Shown here piece after piece: positions 22,665 to 30,974 of a stretch of 34,309 nucleotides of DNA. How positions within the stretch are numbered: position 1 is the first letter of the stretch; the number at the start of each line of letters is the position of its first letter. Position numbers and translations under genes: made by a program. The DNA comes from a virus. The stretch covers positions 1 to 34,309 of IMG/VR virus record IMGVR_UViG_3300042371_000974. One strand, written 5' to 3'. The notes beneath the pieces are model-generated. The model saw nothing but the letters and a program-made list of their open reading frames with translations. It did no database searches and was not told where the DNA came from.

Positions 22665-24218
22665 ATGCACCTCGAAACCTATTCTGCGGCCGATTCCGCG
22701 CAGGCGCGCAAATCCCTCACCGCCCTCCCCGAAGTCGGCCGCGCGCTCCCTCATTCCCTCGAAGCCGAGGAGGCGCTCCTCGCGCTCCTCATCGCCTATC
22801 CCGACGAAGTGTTCCCCCTGTGCCGCTCCGCCAAGTTTTCCGACAAGTCGTTCTACGATCCGAAGCACGGCACGATTTACGCCGCTGTGACCGCGCTGGG
22901 CGAAGCGCAAAAACCCATCGACCTCGCCACCGTGGCCGAGCGGCTCCGCGAGACGGGCGACCTGGAGCCCATCGGCGGCTACGCCACGCTCACCCAGGTC
23001 ACGACCTACCAAGGCACCGCCGCGCGGGCCCGCCACTGGATCGACCAAGTGCGCAAGCTTTGGATTCTTCGCCAGACCATCCGCCGCGCGCAAAAAGCGA
23101 TCGAGGATTGCCACGCCTACAACGGCGAACCCTTCGCCGAATTTCTCGCCCCGGCCGCCGCGTGGTTCCAGACCGCCACCGCCCGCGCCCGCCAGGGCGA
23201 GAGCGGCGCCGTCGAATCTCTCGGCGTCGTCATCGCGCAGATTCGCGCCGACGTGGCCGCGCGCGCCGCTGGCACCGAAGACCGCAGCGGCTGGATCTTC
23301 ACGGGCTTTCCCGAGTTCGACAATTTCGACTCCTCCTCCTGCATGATGCCGTTCGGCTCCATGCGCGAGGATGGCAACGTCATCATCGGCGGCGGCTCGT
23401 CGATGGGCAAAAGCGTCCTCATGCGCAACCTTGCCACGCTCGCCATCGACCGCGGCCAGCGGGCCCTCGTCTACACGATCGAGACCAATCGGTATTCGTT
23501 CATCCAGTCCATGGCGGCCACCGCGGCGCGCGCCAGCGTGCGCGGCCTGAACCGCGCGCCGAAGGATCACGTCGCCCGCCTCGACCGGGCCCTCGTCGAA
23601 CTGGAGGCCAAGGTGGATAAGAAACTGTTCCTCTTCCAACGCTCCGACTCCCCCGCCTTTGAGACCATCGAGGGCATCGTGGCCCACGCCCGCGCCTGGT
23701 GCGCGCAGCACGGCACGCCGCACCTCATCGTCCTCGACTATCTCCAGCTCATCGGCGTCGGCAAACGCTGCAACTCGCGCGAGCAGGAGGTCGCGCACAT
23801 CTCGCACACCTGGCAGGCGCTCCAGCGCGAGCTCGGCTGCGTCACCCTCGGCGGCGCCCAACTCAACGAGGCCGCGCTCTCCGGCCTGCGCCAAATCAAG
23901 AAAGACAAGGAGGGCAAAGTGATTCACGAACTGCCCAACCGCGGCGCCCTGCGCGAATCGCAGGCCCTCTACCATGATGCCGACGTGGTGATTTTCCTGC
24001 ACATGCCCGTCGTCGATGGGGCCGGCCGCGAGCAAGTCGGCCTCGATACCACCAACCCCGAGATGTGGCTGTGTGTCGATAAGCGCCGCTCCGGCGTGCG
24101 CGGCATTGTGAAGACCCGCTTCGAGAAAGCGCACGGCTATTTCAAGCCGCTGCACGACGCCCCCGCCCACCGCCCCGCCACCGGCTCCGGCGGCCCGACC
24201 TCGAAGGCCGACTACTGA
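22665..24218 (+). CDS. Replicative DNA helicase, DnaB type
   Basis: A 517-residue protein. The N-terminal domain (PHSLEAEEALLALLIAYPDE, residues 25-45) matches the DnaB N-terminal helical fold. The RecA-like core has Walker A GGGSSMGKS near residue 242, LVYTIETNRYSF after it, Walker B LIVLDYLQLI near 354, and REQEVAHISHTWQALQRELG, the helix before the arginine-finger region. SGVRGIVKTRFEKAHGYFKP matches the DnaB C-terminal strand. A 5'-3' hexameric helicase for phage DNA replication, probably loaded by the preceding protein. Length and motifs are normal for the family. Confidence 0.9.
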   Translation: MHLETYSAADSAQARKSLTALPEVGRALPHSLEAEEALLALLIAYPDEVFPLCRSAKFSDKSFYDPKHGTIYAAVTALGEAQKPIDLATVAERLRETGDLEPIGGYATLTQVTTYQGTAARARHWIDQVRKLWILRQTIRRAQKAIEDCHAYNGEPFAEFLAPAAAWFQTATARARQGESGAVESLGVVIAQIRADVAARAAGTEDRSGWIFTGFPEFDNFDSSSCMMPFGSMREDGNVIIGGGSSMGKSVLMRNLATLAIDRGQRALVYTIETNRYSFIQSMAATAARASVRGLNRAPKDHVARLDRALVELEAKVDKKLFLFQRSDSPAFETIEGIVAHARAWCAQHGTPHLIVLDYLQLIGVGKRCNSREQEVAHISHTWQALQRELGCVTLGGAQLNEAALSGLRQIKKDKEGKVIHELPNRGALRESQALYHDADVVIFLHMPVVDGAGREQVGLDTTNPEMWLCVDKRRSGVRGIVKTRFEKAHGYFKPLHDAPAHRPATGSGGPTSKADY

Positions 24219-24265
24219 ATTTCTCCGCACCTCCGCCCGCCACACCCAGCCCGCACCCCCACTTG

Positions 24266-24781
24266 ATGAAAACCGCCCTCTTCACCGTCTTTGTCCTGAT
24301 CGTGTTTGCCGTGTTGTTTCTGCTTTCCTTCACCCCGTGGGCCACGCCCGAGGAGTGGCGCGCCACCGACGCCGCGGGCGAGCCCAAGCCCGCCCCCAAA
24401 TCGCCCGAGGCCAACGCCTACCTTGCCGGCCTTTCGCCCCTGCTGTTTGCCCTGTCCTCCGTCGAGACCGGCAACAACCCGACCGCCATCGGCCCCGGCG
24501 GCGAGCGCAGCGCCTGGCAGTTCACGGCCGACACCTGGCGCCGGCACACCAAGCTCCCGTTCCGCCTCGCCTCCGAAGATCCGATCCACGCGCGCGAGGT
24601 CGCCGAGATGCACCTCGACTATCTCTCCGCCGAACTCCGCACCCGCGGCGTGGACCCCACGCCCGAACACCTCGCCGCCGCCTGGCGCTACGGGCCCGCC
24701 TCCTCCCGCGTGTGCGCCGGCACCGATTACGCCAAGCGCGTCGCCCGCCTCGCGGCCTCCCTCGAACTCGATTTCCCATGA
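24266..24781 (+). CDS. Membrane-anchored lysozyme-like enzyme (SAR-endolysin candidate)
   Basis: 171 residues from ATG at 24266. A hydrophobic N-terminal segment (TALFTVFVLIVFAVLFLLSF) has few charges and could be a signal-arrest-release or plain signal anchor. The body has the lysozyme/transglycosylase signature: ALSSVETGNNPTAIGP with likely catalytic Glu67, followed by GERSAWQFTADTWRRHT and a helical C-terminal part (LAAAWRYGP). It probably cuts peptidoglycan for lysis. It stands alone between helicase and terminase, while small membrane proteins that might be holins lie at 30598-30974. Its stop overlaps the next start. Confidence 0.75.
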   Translation: MKTALFTVFVLIVFAVLFLLSFTPWATPEEWRATDAAGEPKPAPKSPEANAYLAGLSPLLFALSSVETGNNPTAIGPGGERSAWQFTADTWRRHTKLPFRLASEDPIHAREVAEMHLDYLSAELRTRGVDPTPEHLAAAWRYGPASSRVCAGTDYAKRVARLAASLELDFP

Positions 24782-25047
24782 AAATCAAATACGCCATCCT
24801 CTCCCTCCGCGCCGAGGGCGCCACCGTGCCCGTGCTCCTGCCCGCCTGCGTCTCTCACGACGAGGTGTTGCTCATCGGCAAACCCATCTCCGCCGGCTTT
24901 TGCACCCTCACGCCCACGGTGCAAGTCTTCGGCCGCAGCGAGAGCCTCAACCTCTCCAGCCATGCCGACGATGCCCGCCTCATAAAAATGTGGTTTGGCC
25001 GGCCCGAGGCGAGCGATGTGGATGCGCCCCTGGCGGAAACGGATTAA
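24778..25047 (+). CDS. Small hypothetical protein after the endolysin
   Basis: An 89-residue protein, ATG overlapping the endolysin stop. It begins with a strand (KIKYAILSLRAEGATVPVLL) and continues as a mixed domain ending DARLIKMWFGRPEASDVD. No membrane segment, so it is not an obvious spanin. The pattern of an early strand, a central loop and a short C-terminal helix is common in phage proteins of unknown function. Translational coupling suggests it is made with the endolysin. Confidence 0.55.
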   Translation: MKIKYAILSLRAEGATVPVLLPACVSHDEVLLIGKPISAGFCTLTPTVQVFGRSESLNLSSHADDARLIKMWFGRPEASDVDAPLAETD

Positions 25048-25153
25048 CGCACCCGCCCACCCCCTTTTCGACCGATGGTAGCCGTGTCTCAGTGGCCGAA
25101 CGCCACCCTCCCAAACAACCGCACGTAGCGAGAGTAGGTCGATCCCCTTTCCC
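25048..25153 (+). other. Intergenic leader with hairpin before the packaging genes
   Basis: A 106-bp gap with GTGGC-N5-GCCAC (about 25093-25107) as a small hairpin and CACGTAG at about 25123. CACGTAG occurs again in the gap before the scaffold gene (about 31398). No clear promoter hexamers. A late transcript might start here; this is inference. Confidence 0.3.
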
Positions 25154-25393
25154 ATGTCCCCCACCACCACCGTCAACGCCGTGCCGAGCGTCACCCTCGC
25201 CGCCGATTGCGACCGCCACCCGCGCCCGACCGAGCGCCGCGCCGTTTGCCCCGAGTGCGCCATCGTCGTCGATCTGGCGAAAATTACCCCGCTGCGCATC
25301 TCCCACCTCGAATTTTACGAGTGCCCCGTGTGCTTCATCGGCTCCCTCCGCGCCGCCTGGTCGCAGAACCTCGTCACCGTCAAAAAAGCATGA
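25154..25393 (+). CDS. Zinc-ribbon protein before terminase
   Basis: A 79-residue protein. Metal ligands are spread as CDRH (residues 19-22), CPEC (32-35) and ECPVC near the C-terminus, giving a zinc-ribbon or rubredoxin-like pair of knuckles. RRAVCPECAIVVDL and FYECPVCFIGSL are the two knuckles. Its stop overlaps the terminase start (ATGA), so it is likely made with the packaging motor. DNA or protein binding in packaging or regulation is possible; no specific family is recognised. Confidence 0.6.
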   Translation: MSPTTTVNAVPSVTLAADCDRHPRPTERRAVCPECAIVVDLAKITPLRISHLEFYECPVCFIGSLRAAWSQNLVTVKKA

Positions 25394-27162
25394 CCGCCCC
25401 GGCCGCCGCTCCCAAACTCAAATGGACGCCGCACCCCGTCCTCGCGCTGCCTACGCGCGAGCAGATTGCGGCGTCCTACGCGAAGCTGGGCGAGGCGGCG
25501 GCCGGCGCGTTCTGGCTCAAATTTCACGCCGACCGCGAAGCCAAGATCAAACTGGAGCTGCACGACCCGCTCCGCCACGGCTACGATTCGCCCCTCTACG
25601 ACCGCACCAAACAGCTCCTCGACGATTTCGACGAGCTCCTGATCCTCGGCGCCAACCGCCTCGGCAAATCCCGCGACGCGGCCAAGATCGTCGTCGATAA
25701 CCTGTGCTCCCGCAAACAGGTCTGGGCCTGCTTCGAGGCCTCGGAAAAAGCGTCGATCAACAAACAGCAATCGCGCATCCACGACACGCTCCCGCCCGAG
25801 TGGCGCGACCTCGGCACCGCCGGCACCGACATCTATGTGAAATACAAGCGCCAGACCGGCTTCTCCGGCGCGCAGTTCATTTTGCCCAACGGTTCGACGT
25901 GCATGTTTTTCAACTACAAGCAGGACGTGAAAGACCTCGAAGGCTACGAACTCGACGGCGTGTGGTTCGACGAACTCGTGCCGATCACCTTTTACGAAGC
26001 CATGGCGTTCCGCGTCGGCCGCAACCGTCGCCAGCGGATGCTCATCACCTTCACCCCGCTCGACGGTAACAAGCCCGCCTTCACCCCCGTCGTCGCCAAG
26101 TTCTTTGCCGGGGCCCGCATCACGGAAACACGGCCCATTGCGCCGCAGCTTCACGGCACCCTCAAGCCCGATGTGGTGCATGTGCGCGACTGCCCGCCCG
26201 GCCACATGCCCTTTGAGATGCAATGCGCCAACCCCAAGGCGCGCGTGCTGTTTTACCATTGGGGCATGAACCCGATGGGGGCCAACAACGAGGTGCTCGA
26301 CCGTCTCGGCGGCCGCCCGAAAGAGCAATGGTTCGTGCGCGCCTACGGCTGGGTGGACAAGCCCCTCGGCTCCGCGCTGCCGAAGTTTGGCAACACCCAC
26401 CTCATCACGCGCGCGCAGTTCGACGCCCTCGCCGGCCGCGGCACCGCGCGCTACTGCGTGGCCGATCCCGCCGGCACGAAGAATTGGTTCATCAAGTGGT
26501 ATGCCGTCACGCCCGCCGGCCACACCATCGTTTACCGCGAGTGGCCCGACGCCGGCCGCTACGGCCCCTGGGCGATCCCGCCCGAGGGTGGCGACAAACA
26601 CGACTGGCGCCCCGGCGAGGCCCAGCGCCTCGACTCCGGCCGCGGCATGGATGGCTACAAACGCCTGATCCTCGAACTCGAAGGCTGGACGCACGACCCC
26701 AAGACCGGCGCCTGGGACGGCTCCCGCTCCGAGCGCATCGAGCGCCGCCTCATCGACCCGCGCCTGGGCGGCGCCGGCATCCCCGGCCAGGAGGAAGGCA
26801 CGAGCATCATCGACCTCATGGGCAACGAGACCCTCGACGCCCGCGGCAAGCTCACGCTGCCCCGCATGTTTTGGGAAGAGGCCCCCGGCCGGCACATCCA
26901 GCACGGGCTCCAACAACTGCAAACCGCCATGGAGTGGGACGAGACTTTGCCGATGGATGCCCTCAATAACTGCCCGAAATGGTATGTCGTCGATGACCTC
27001 ATCCAGACGCGGACGTGTTACACGAGCTACATCGGCCCGCCCATGACGAGCGAGCGCGACGCCCTCAAAGACATCATCGACCCCGACCGCTACTTCATCG
27101 AGGCCGGCTACGGCTTTGTGGAGCCCGAGATGTTCCGCACCCGCGGCGTGTGCGCGTACTAG
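25390..27162 (+). CDS. terL: Terminase large subunit
   Basis: 590 residues from ATG at 25390, overlapping the zinc-ribbon gene. Walker A is GANRLGKS (residues 87-94), Walker B is GVWFDEL with DE at about 194-195, and ITFTPLDG is the coupling motif after it. The nuclease domain starts near 356 with YCVADPAGTKNWFIKWY, giving the first acidic residue. This is the ATP-driven packaging motor and nuclease that cuts concatemers and fills the capsid. Length and two-domain layout are normal for large terminases. The subtype (headful or cohesive end) cannot be decided here. Confidence 0.88.
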   Translation: MTAPAAAPKLKWTPHPVLALPTREQIAASYAKLGEAAAGAFWLKFHADREAKIKLELHDPLRHGYDSPLYDRTKQLLDDFDELLILGANRLGKSRDAAKIVVDNLCSRKQVWACFEASEKASINKQQSRIHDTLPPEWRDLGTAGTDIYVKYKRQTGFSGAQFILPNGSTCMFFNYKQDVKDLEGYELDGVWFDELVPITFYEAMAFRVGRNRRQRMLITFTPLDGNKPAFTPVVAKFFAGARITETRPIAPQLHGTLKPDVVHVRDCPPGHMPFEMQCANPKARVLFYHWGMNPMGANNEVLDRLGGRPKEQWFVRAYGWVDKPLGSALPKFGNTHLITRAQFDALAGRGTARYCVADPAGTKNWFIKWYAVTPAGHTIVYREWPDAGRYGPWAIPPEGGDKHDWRPGEAQRLDSGRGMDGYKRLILELEGWTHDPKTGAWDGSRSERIERRLIDPRLGGAGIPGQEEGTSIIDLMGNETLDARGKLTLPRMFWEEAPGRHIQHGLQQLQTAMEWDETLPMDALNNCPKWYVVDDLIQTRTCYTSYIGPPMTSERDALKDIIDPDRYFIEAGYGFVEPEMFRTRGVCAY

Positions 27163-27205
27163 AACCGCCCCTTTCACCCTCACGCTCCCGCTCACTCCTG
27201 CCTTT

Positions 27206-27466
27206 ATGCCACCCACTACCGCCCCCCAAACTCTCCCCCAGCAATACTACCTCCGCCGCAAGTGTGTCGCCCTCGCCGTGGGCGGCGTGCGCGCCCTGGA
27301 GCGCGCCGAGCGCACCGGCGCCATCGTGCCCGTGCGCGGCCTCGCCGGCCTCAAGCAGGCCCGCTACGAGCGCCCCCGCATCCTCCGCTATCTCGATTGC
27401 CTGAACGGCCTCGTGGATCTGGCGACCGTCATCCGCGAAAACACCGCGGCGAAAGGCGCCAAATGA
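27206..27466 (+). CDS. Small HTH-like protein after terminase
   Basis: An 86-residue protein, ATG at 27206. The segment LRRKCVALAVGGVRALERAE, then RTGAIVPVRGLAGLKQARYE and RILRYLD looks like a MerR/AlpA-type winged helix. It ends KGAK through a weaker version of the GGAK junction (AAAGGCGCCAAATGA). It could be a small terminase-like DNA-recognition protein placed after, not before, the large subunit, or a late regulator. The evidence does not decide. Confidence 0.55.
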   Translation: MPPTTAPQTLPQQYYLRRKCVALAVGGVRALERAERTGAIVPVRGLAGLKQARYERPRILRYLDCLNGLVDLATVIRENTAAKGAK

Positions 27467-27825
27467 GCGATCATTTAATCGCCAAAGCGAATCGTCACGC
27501 CATGGCATTGCCCACGACGCATCCAACGCACGCAGACATTGCGTGGTATGTCCGCGAAGTAGACCAACTCCGCGCCGAGGTTGAGTCTCTTCACCGCATC
27601 GCCAACGCAATCGAGAAGGCCGGTAAGGAACAGGGCGCCCGCGCCGCCCGCGCCGAGGCCGAGGTGAAGCGGTTGCGTGCAGGCGTCGAAGAGTGCTTGC
27701 GCACAAACGCACACCTCGCCGATGGCGAAGACTGCACGCTCATCGGCCTAAAACACTGTTTGCACGATCCCGCCGCCGCCCCTCGCCAATCAGCCCTTGA
27801 CCCTACGGCGCGCCCCTCCGAATAG
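27463..27825 (+). CDS. Coiled-coil hypothetical protein
   Basis: A 120-residue protein, ATG overlapping the previous stop. The central helix (REVDQLRAEVESLHRIANAI, then ARAARAEAEVKRLRAGVEEC) is a clear heptad coiled coil; two more Cys follow (DGEDCTL, KHCLHDP). The same RAERAEAEV type of coil appears in the 122-residue protein at 30971, so the two may be related. It is placed just before the portal. Function unknown. Confidence 0.55.
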   Translation: MSDHLIAKANRHAMALPTTHPTHADIAWYVREVDQLRAEVESLHRIANAIEKAGKEQGARAARAEAEVKRLRAGVEECLRTNAHLADGEDCTLIGLKHCLHDPAAAPRQSALDPTARPSE

Positions 27826-27833
27826 ACTCGCCC

Positions 27834-29999
27834 ATGACACCCAGCGATACGACCCGCGACCCCGAGGAACTCCGCGAACTGCGCACCGAGTTGGAGCAGA
27901 TTATGACCGACGGCCTCGAAGTCTGGCAGCGCCAGGAAGAGGCGCGCGCCGTGCGCTTCAACCTCTGGGAGGGTCAATCCGCCGATGGCCGCAAGCACGC
28001 CGCCTCCCTCGGCGAAGACCCCTTGCCCTTTGAGGGCGCCTCCGATGCGCGTATCCCCGCCGTGGATTCCGTGATCGGCGACAAGGTGGCGCTCGCCAAG
28101 CAGGCGATTTTCCGCGCCCAGGTGCAGGCCACCCCCGTCGAGCCGGCCGATGCGCCCAAGGCCGCCAGCGTCACCGCGCTCCTGCGCTGGCTGCGCGACT
28201 GCGAAATGCGCGCCGAGCTCGAAACCGAGGTCGAGCTCTCCGCCCAGCACTTCTTTGGCGACGATCCCGCCCTCGCCGTCGTCGAGGTCAACTGGCGCCA
28301 GGACATCACGCTCATTCGCCGGCAACTCTCGTTCGACGAGCTCGCGCTCCTCTACGTCACGGGCGACTCGAATCCCGATAACGTCGCGCCCGACGATCCC
28401 CGGCTGGAGCCCGCCATGCTGGCCGATTTTCAGGATCTCGCGCTCAACCCGCTCCGCGACCGCGAATTTAACTCGTGGCTCACGCGCGCCTACCCCGGCG
28501 TCACGCCGGCCGCCGTGAAGACCGCCGTGCGCACCCTGCGCAAAGAGGGCACGGCCGAGCTGCCCGTGCCGGTGGTGCGCGAAAACCGCCCCGGCGTGCA
28601 GGTGCTCAAATACATGGAAGATATTTTCTTCCCCGTGGGCACGGCCGAGCTCCAACGCGCGCGCTCGATCCACCGCCGCGAGTGGATTTCCGAGGTGGAG
28701 CTCCGCGAGCGCGTCGTCACGCAACGCTGGAGCAAAGCGTGGGTCGAAGACGTGCTTGAAAAAGGCCCCGGCCAAACCCTGGGCGATCAGTACACGCGGG
28801 CCACCACGACCGAGATTTCGCTCTCCCGGCCCGGCGGCATCGTCAACGAAAACGACCACCTCTTTGAGATTTGGTGGAGTTACGAACGCCGGGCCGACGA
28901 GCTCGGCGTGCCTGGCATCTACCTCACGATCTGGAGCGTGGCCGTGCCCGACGAGTGTGCCAAGTGCGAGCTCCACGACGATCCCGACGGCGGCTATCCC
29001 TTCCACTGCCGGCCGCGCGAGCGGCTCGGCCGCCAGCTCACCGACAGCCGCGGCCTCACGCGCCCCCTGGCCACCCACCAACAGGAAATCAAGACCCAGC
29101 GCGATGCCCGCGCCAACTACACGCAGCTCGTGGCCTCGCCCCCGCGCAAGACGCTCATGCAGCGCGGCGCCTTCGAGCTGATCCTCGGGCCCAACGCCCA
29201 AATCCCCGTGCAGCGCATGGATGATTTTGAGCTGGTGCAGATGCCGCCCTTTATGAACGCCAGCGTGGAGATGGAAGCCACCACGCGCCGCGAGTTCGAC
29301 GAATACGCCGGCCGCCAGACGCCCGAGCAAGACCCGAACCGCATCGCCCTGCTCCAACAGGCCGGCGTCGATGCGTTCTTCGGCCTCTGGCGCGAAGTCA
29401 TGCGGTCGGTGCTCAAGCAGGCGCGCCGCTTTTACACCCCGGCGGAGCTCGCCCGCGTGACCGGGCCCGGCGGCGAATCCCTCGCGCTCAAACCCGAAGA
29501 TATTTACGGCGAGTGGGACGTGATTATCGAAATCGACACGCGCGACCTGAACATGGAATTTGCCATGAAGAAGATGAAAGCCTTCGGGGATCTGCGCGCG
29601 CTCGATCCCGCTGGCATCCTCGACCTCGGCCCCCTCGTGGAGTGGGCGGCCTATTCGCTCGATCCCGTGCTCGGCCGCCGGGCGATCAAGCCGCAAACAA
29701 ACGTCACGCAAAAGGAAATTTCCGACGAGAAAAACAACCTCGCGCAAATGGCCGTGGGCGTGGAACCGGAAATGCCGGAGCAAGGCATCAACGCGCAACT
29801 GCGCCTCCAGACGATGCAGCAGCACATCGGCCAGAGCCCGAAATTGGCGCAGCTCTACCAAGGCGACGAACTCTTCCGCTCGCTCGTGGAGAACCGCCAG
29901 AAATACCTCATGCAGCAAGTCGCGCAGGAGCAAAACAAGACCATTGGCCGCCTGGGCACCGCCCCGCTCCAAGGGCCCGGCGCCAACGCCGCCGCCTAA
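27834..29999 (+). CDS. Portal protein (podovirus-like)
   Basis: A 721-residue protein. The N-terminus (VRFNLWEGQSADGRKHAASL, then LPFEGASDARIPAVDSVIGD) matches the portal type of P22-like and related phages: a mostly helical start, a W-x-GQSxDG loop and a PFEGASD motif. The size is typical of podovirus-type portals. It forms the dodecameric ring for DNA entry and exit, with the terminase encoded 0.7 kb upstream. The Gln-rich C-terminus (LRLQTMQQHIGQ, MQQVAQEQNKTIG) probably forms the barrel or crown. Head-completion genes are not recognised nearby. Confidence 0.85.
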   Translation: MTPSDTTRDPEELRELRTELEQIMTDGLEVWQRQEEARAVRFNLWEGQSADGRKHAASLGEDPLPFEGASDARIPAVDSVIGDKVALAKQAIFRAQVQATPVEPADAPKAASVTALLRWLRDCEMRAELETEVELSAQHFFGDDPALAVVEVNWRQDITLIRRQLSFDELALLYVTGDSNPDNVAPDDPRLEPAMLADFQDLALNPLRDREFNSWLTRAYPGVTPAAVKTAVRTLRKEGTAELPVPVVRENRPGVQVLKYMEDIFFPVGTAELQRARSIHRREWISEVELRERVVTQRWSKAWVEDVLEKGPGQTLGDQYTRATTTEISLSRPGGIVNENDHLFEIWWSYERRADELGVPGIYLTIWSVAVPDECAKCELHDDPDGGYPFHCRPRERLGRQLTDSRGLTRPLATHQQEIKTQRDARANYTQLVASPPRKTLMQRGAFELILGPNAQIPVQRMDDFELVQMPPFMNASVEMEATTRREFDEYAGRQTPEQDPNRIALLQQAGVDAFFGLWREVMRSVLKQARRFYTPAELARVTGPGGESLALKPEDIYGEWDVIIEIDTRDLNMEFAMKKMKAFGDLRALDPAGILDLGPLVEWAAYSLDPVLGRRAIKPQTNVTQKEISDEKNNLAQMAVGVEPEMPEQGINAQLRLQTMQQHIGQSPKLAQLYQGDELFRSLVENRQKYLMQQVAQEQNKTIGRLGTAPLQGPGANAAA

Positions 30000-30011
30000 T
30001 TCGCCTGTCCC

Positions 30012-30275
30012 ATGAAACGCCCCACCGTCGTCTACTATCCCGCCCCGTCCGCCGCGCTCACGAGCGAAGATTTGCGCGGCACCTTTGCGACCCTGCACCG
30101 CAGCGACCCGCTCCCGCGGGCGCTCAATCAGATTTTGAGCGAGCGGCTGGCCGCGGCCACGATTGCCGTCACCGACCCGCGTTTGAGCGAGCGCGCGGCG
30201 GGGATCTGCGCCGGCCGCATTGCGGAAATCGCCAGCTTGCAAGCGGAGTTAGCCGGGTATCTGGCGCACAAATGA
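30012..30275 (+). CDS. Small hypothetical protein after the portal
   Basis: An 87-residue protein, ATG 12 bp after the portal stop. It contains RPTVVYYPAPSAALTSEDLR, a helix (LPRALNQILSERLAAATIAV) and a C-terminal helix (ICAGRIAEIASLQAELAGYL). No membrane or metal motif. Small helical proteins of this size follow portals in many phages and are of unknown role. The 80-bp gap after it holds GTTTAAG and GATTTAAG, with CCCCGGC on either side, a loose repeat. Confidence 0.6.
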   Translation: MKRPTVVYYPAPSAALTSEDLRGTFATLHRSDPLPRALNQILSERLAAATIAVTDPRLSERAAGICAGRIAEIASLQAELAGYLAHK

Positions 30276-30355
30276 CCCCGGCGGGATAGTTTAAGAACAG
30301 TAAACGATTTAAGAAATGGTTTGCCCCGGCTGAGGCGGTGGGCACGCTGGCCGCG

Positions 30356-30601
30356 ATGAAAACCAAACCAAAACCCCGCGCCCGCCGGATGTGGGCGAAC
30401 TACTACCAAATGCCGTGGAACCCCACGCTTCACCGCGTTCGGCGCCTCGCCTTGGTAAGTCGCGGCCATAAATGCGAAGGGACCATCCCCGTCGCGGTAA
30501 TCCCGCTCCACGACCTCACGACGCTCGGCGACTCAATGGTGTCCGCGCTCGTCGCCATCGGCGTGCTGCCCCGCGCACGCGCCAAGAAAGGACGCAAATG
30601 A
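30356..30601 (+). CDS. Small basic hypothetical protein
   Basis: 81 residues from ATG at 30356; GTG at 30338 would add six residues. It is Arg/Lys-rich at the start (TKPKPRARRMWANYYQMPWN) and ends ARAKKGRK. Its last codons (AAAGGACGCAAATGA) are the gene-junction element in a variant form, overlapping the next ATG. The basic start could bind nucleic acid. No family recognised. Confidence 0.5.
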   Translation: MKTKPKPRARRMWANYYQMPWNPTLHRVRRLALVSRGHKCEGTIPVAVIPLHDLTTLGDSMVSALVAIGVLPRARAKKGRK

Positions 30602-30756
30602 GCGCCGCCCTTGCAGTTGTAGCCTACAGAAACCCAATCGAGGAATGGTTCTGGGAGTCGGGTGTTGCTTACTGGATAATCCTTGGGCTCTGCGCTCTGG
30701 TCGTCACTGTTGCAGGCTACCTCTGGGTGATTGACCGCAAAGGAGGCCGCAAATGA
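30598..30756 (+). CDS. Small membrane protein (holin candidate)
   Basis: A 52-residue protein with one clear membrane helix, AYWIILGLCALVVTVAGYLW, followed by VIDRKGGRK with positive charges that predict the C-terminus inside. The Shine-Dalgarno/junction for the next gene is AAAGGAGGCCGCAAATGA in its last codons. Size and topology fit a single-span holin-like protein. It is separated from the endolysin by 6 kb, so a lysis role is only inferred. Confidence 0.6.
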   Translation: MSAALAVVAYRNPIEEWFWESGVAYWIILGLCALVVTVAGYLWVIDRKGGRK

Positions 30757-30974
30757 GCGCCGACTTCTGGATGGGCGTAACCGCCGGCTTCGCGTTTCTG
30801 TTCACTGTGACCGTCGGCTTTATTGCGCTCTCGAAGCGCATGAGTGCCGAGGCCCGCAAGATGAGCGAGGCCACGATGGTACTATTGCGACAGGCAAACC
30901 TGCACCGCGAGCACATCGAAAAGGACCTGTGGCGCATCGCTAGGGCACTTGAAGAGAAGGGAGGTGCCAAATGA
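30753..30974 (+). CDS. Small membrane protein with helical tail (holin or Rz-like candidate)
   Basis: A 73-residue protein, ATG overlapping the previous stop. It has an N-terminal membrane helix (MGVTAGFAFLFTVTVGFIAL) and a long amphipathic helix (SEATMVLLRQANLHREHIEK). It ends EEKGGAK, encoded by the junction element at 30960-30974. N-terminal anchor plus periplasmic or cytoplasmic coiled tail resembles an i-spanin or phage membrane coil protein. Orientation by charge is not decisive. Confidence 0.6.
   Translation: MSADFWMGVTAGFAFLFTVTVGFIALSKRMSAEARKMSEATMVLLRQANLHREHIEKDLWRIARALEEKGGAK
30960..30974 (+). promoter_or_regulatory. GGAK/Shine-Dalgarno/ATGA gene-junction element
   Basis: GGAGGTGCCAAATGA, identical for 15 nt with the leftward junctions at 17393 and 17629. 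It encodes Gly-Gly-Ala-Lys-stop, supplies the Shine-Dalgarno and overlaps the ATG at 30971. Variant forms stand at 27463, 30598, 30753 and, on the minus strand, 16272. Confidence 0.85.

Noticed and set aside
25073-25150. tRNA-like sequence in the gap before the zinc-ribbon gene (CTCAGTGG, CTCCCAA, GGTCGATCC)
   Set aside because: The would-be anticodon stem does not pair, the T loop lacks TTCGA, and no acceptor pairing is found.
27591-30242. 883-codon minus-strand frame opposite the portal
   Set aside because: A shadow of the portal gene, same reasoning; other long opposite frames at 2423-3970, 21891-24245, 25315-27216 and 31530-33653 are rejected likewise.
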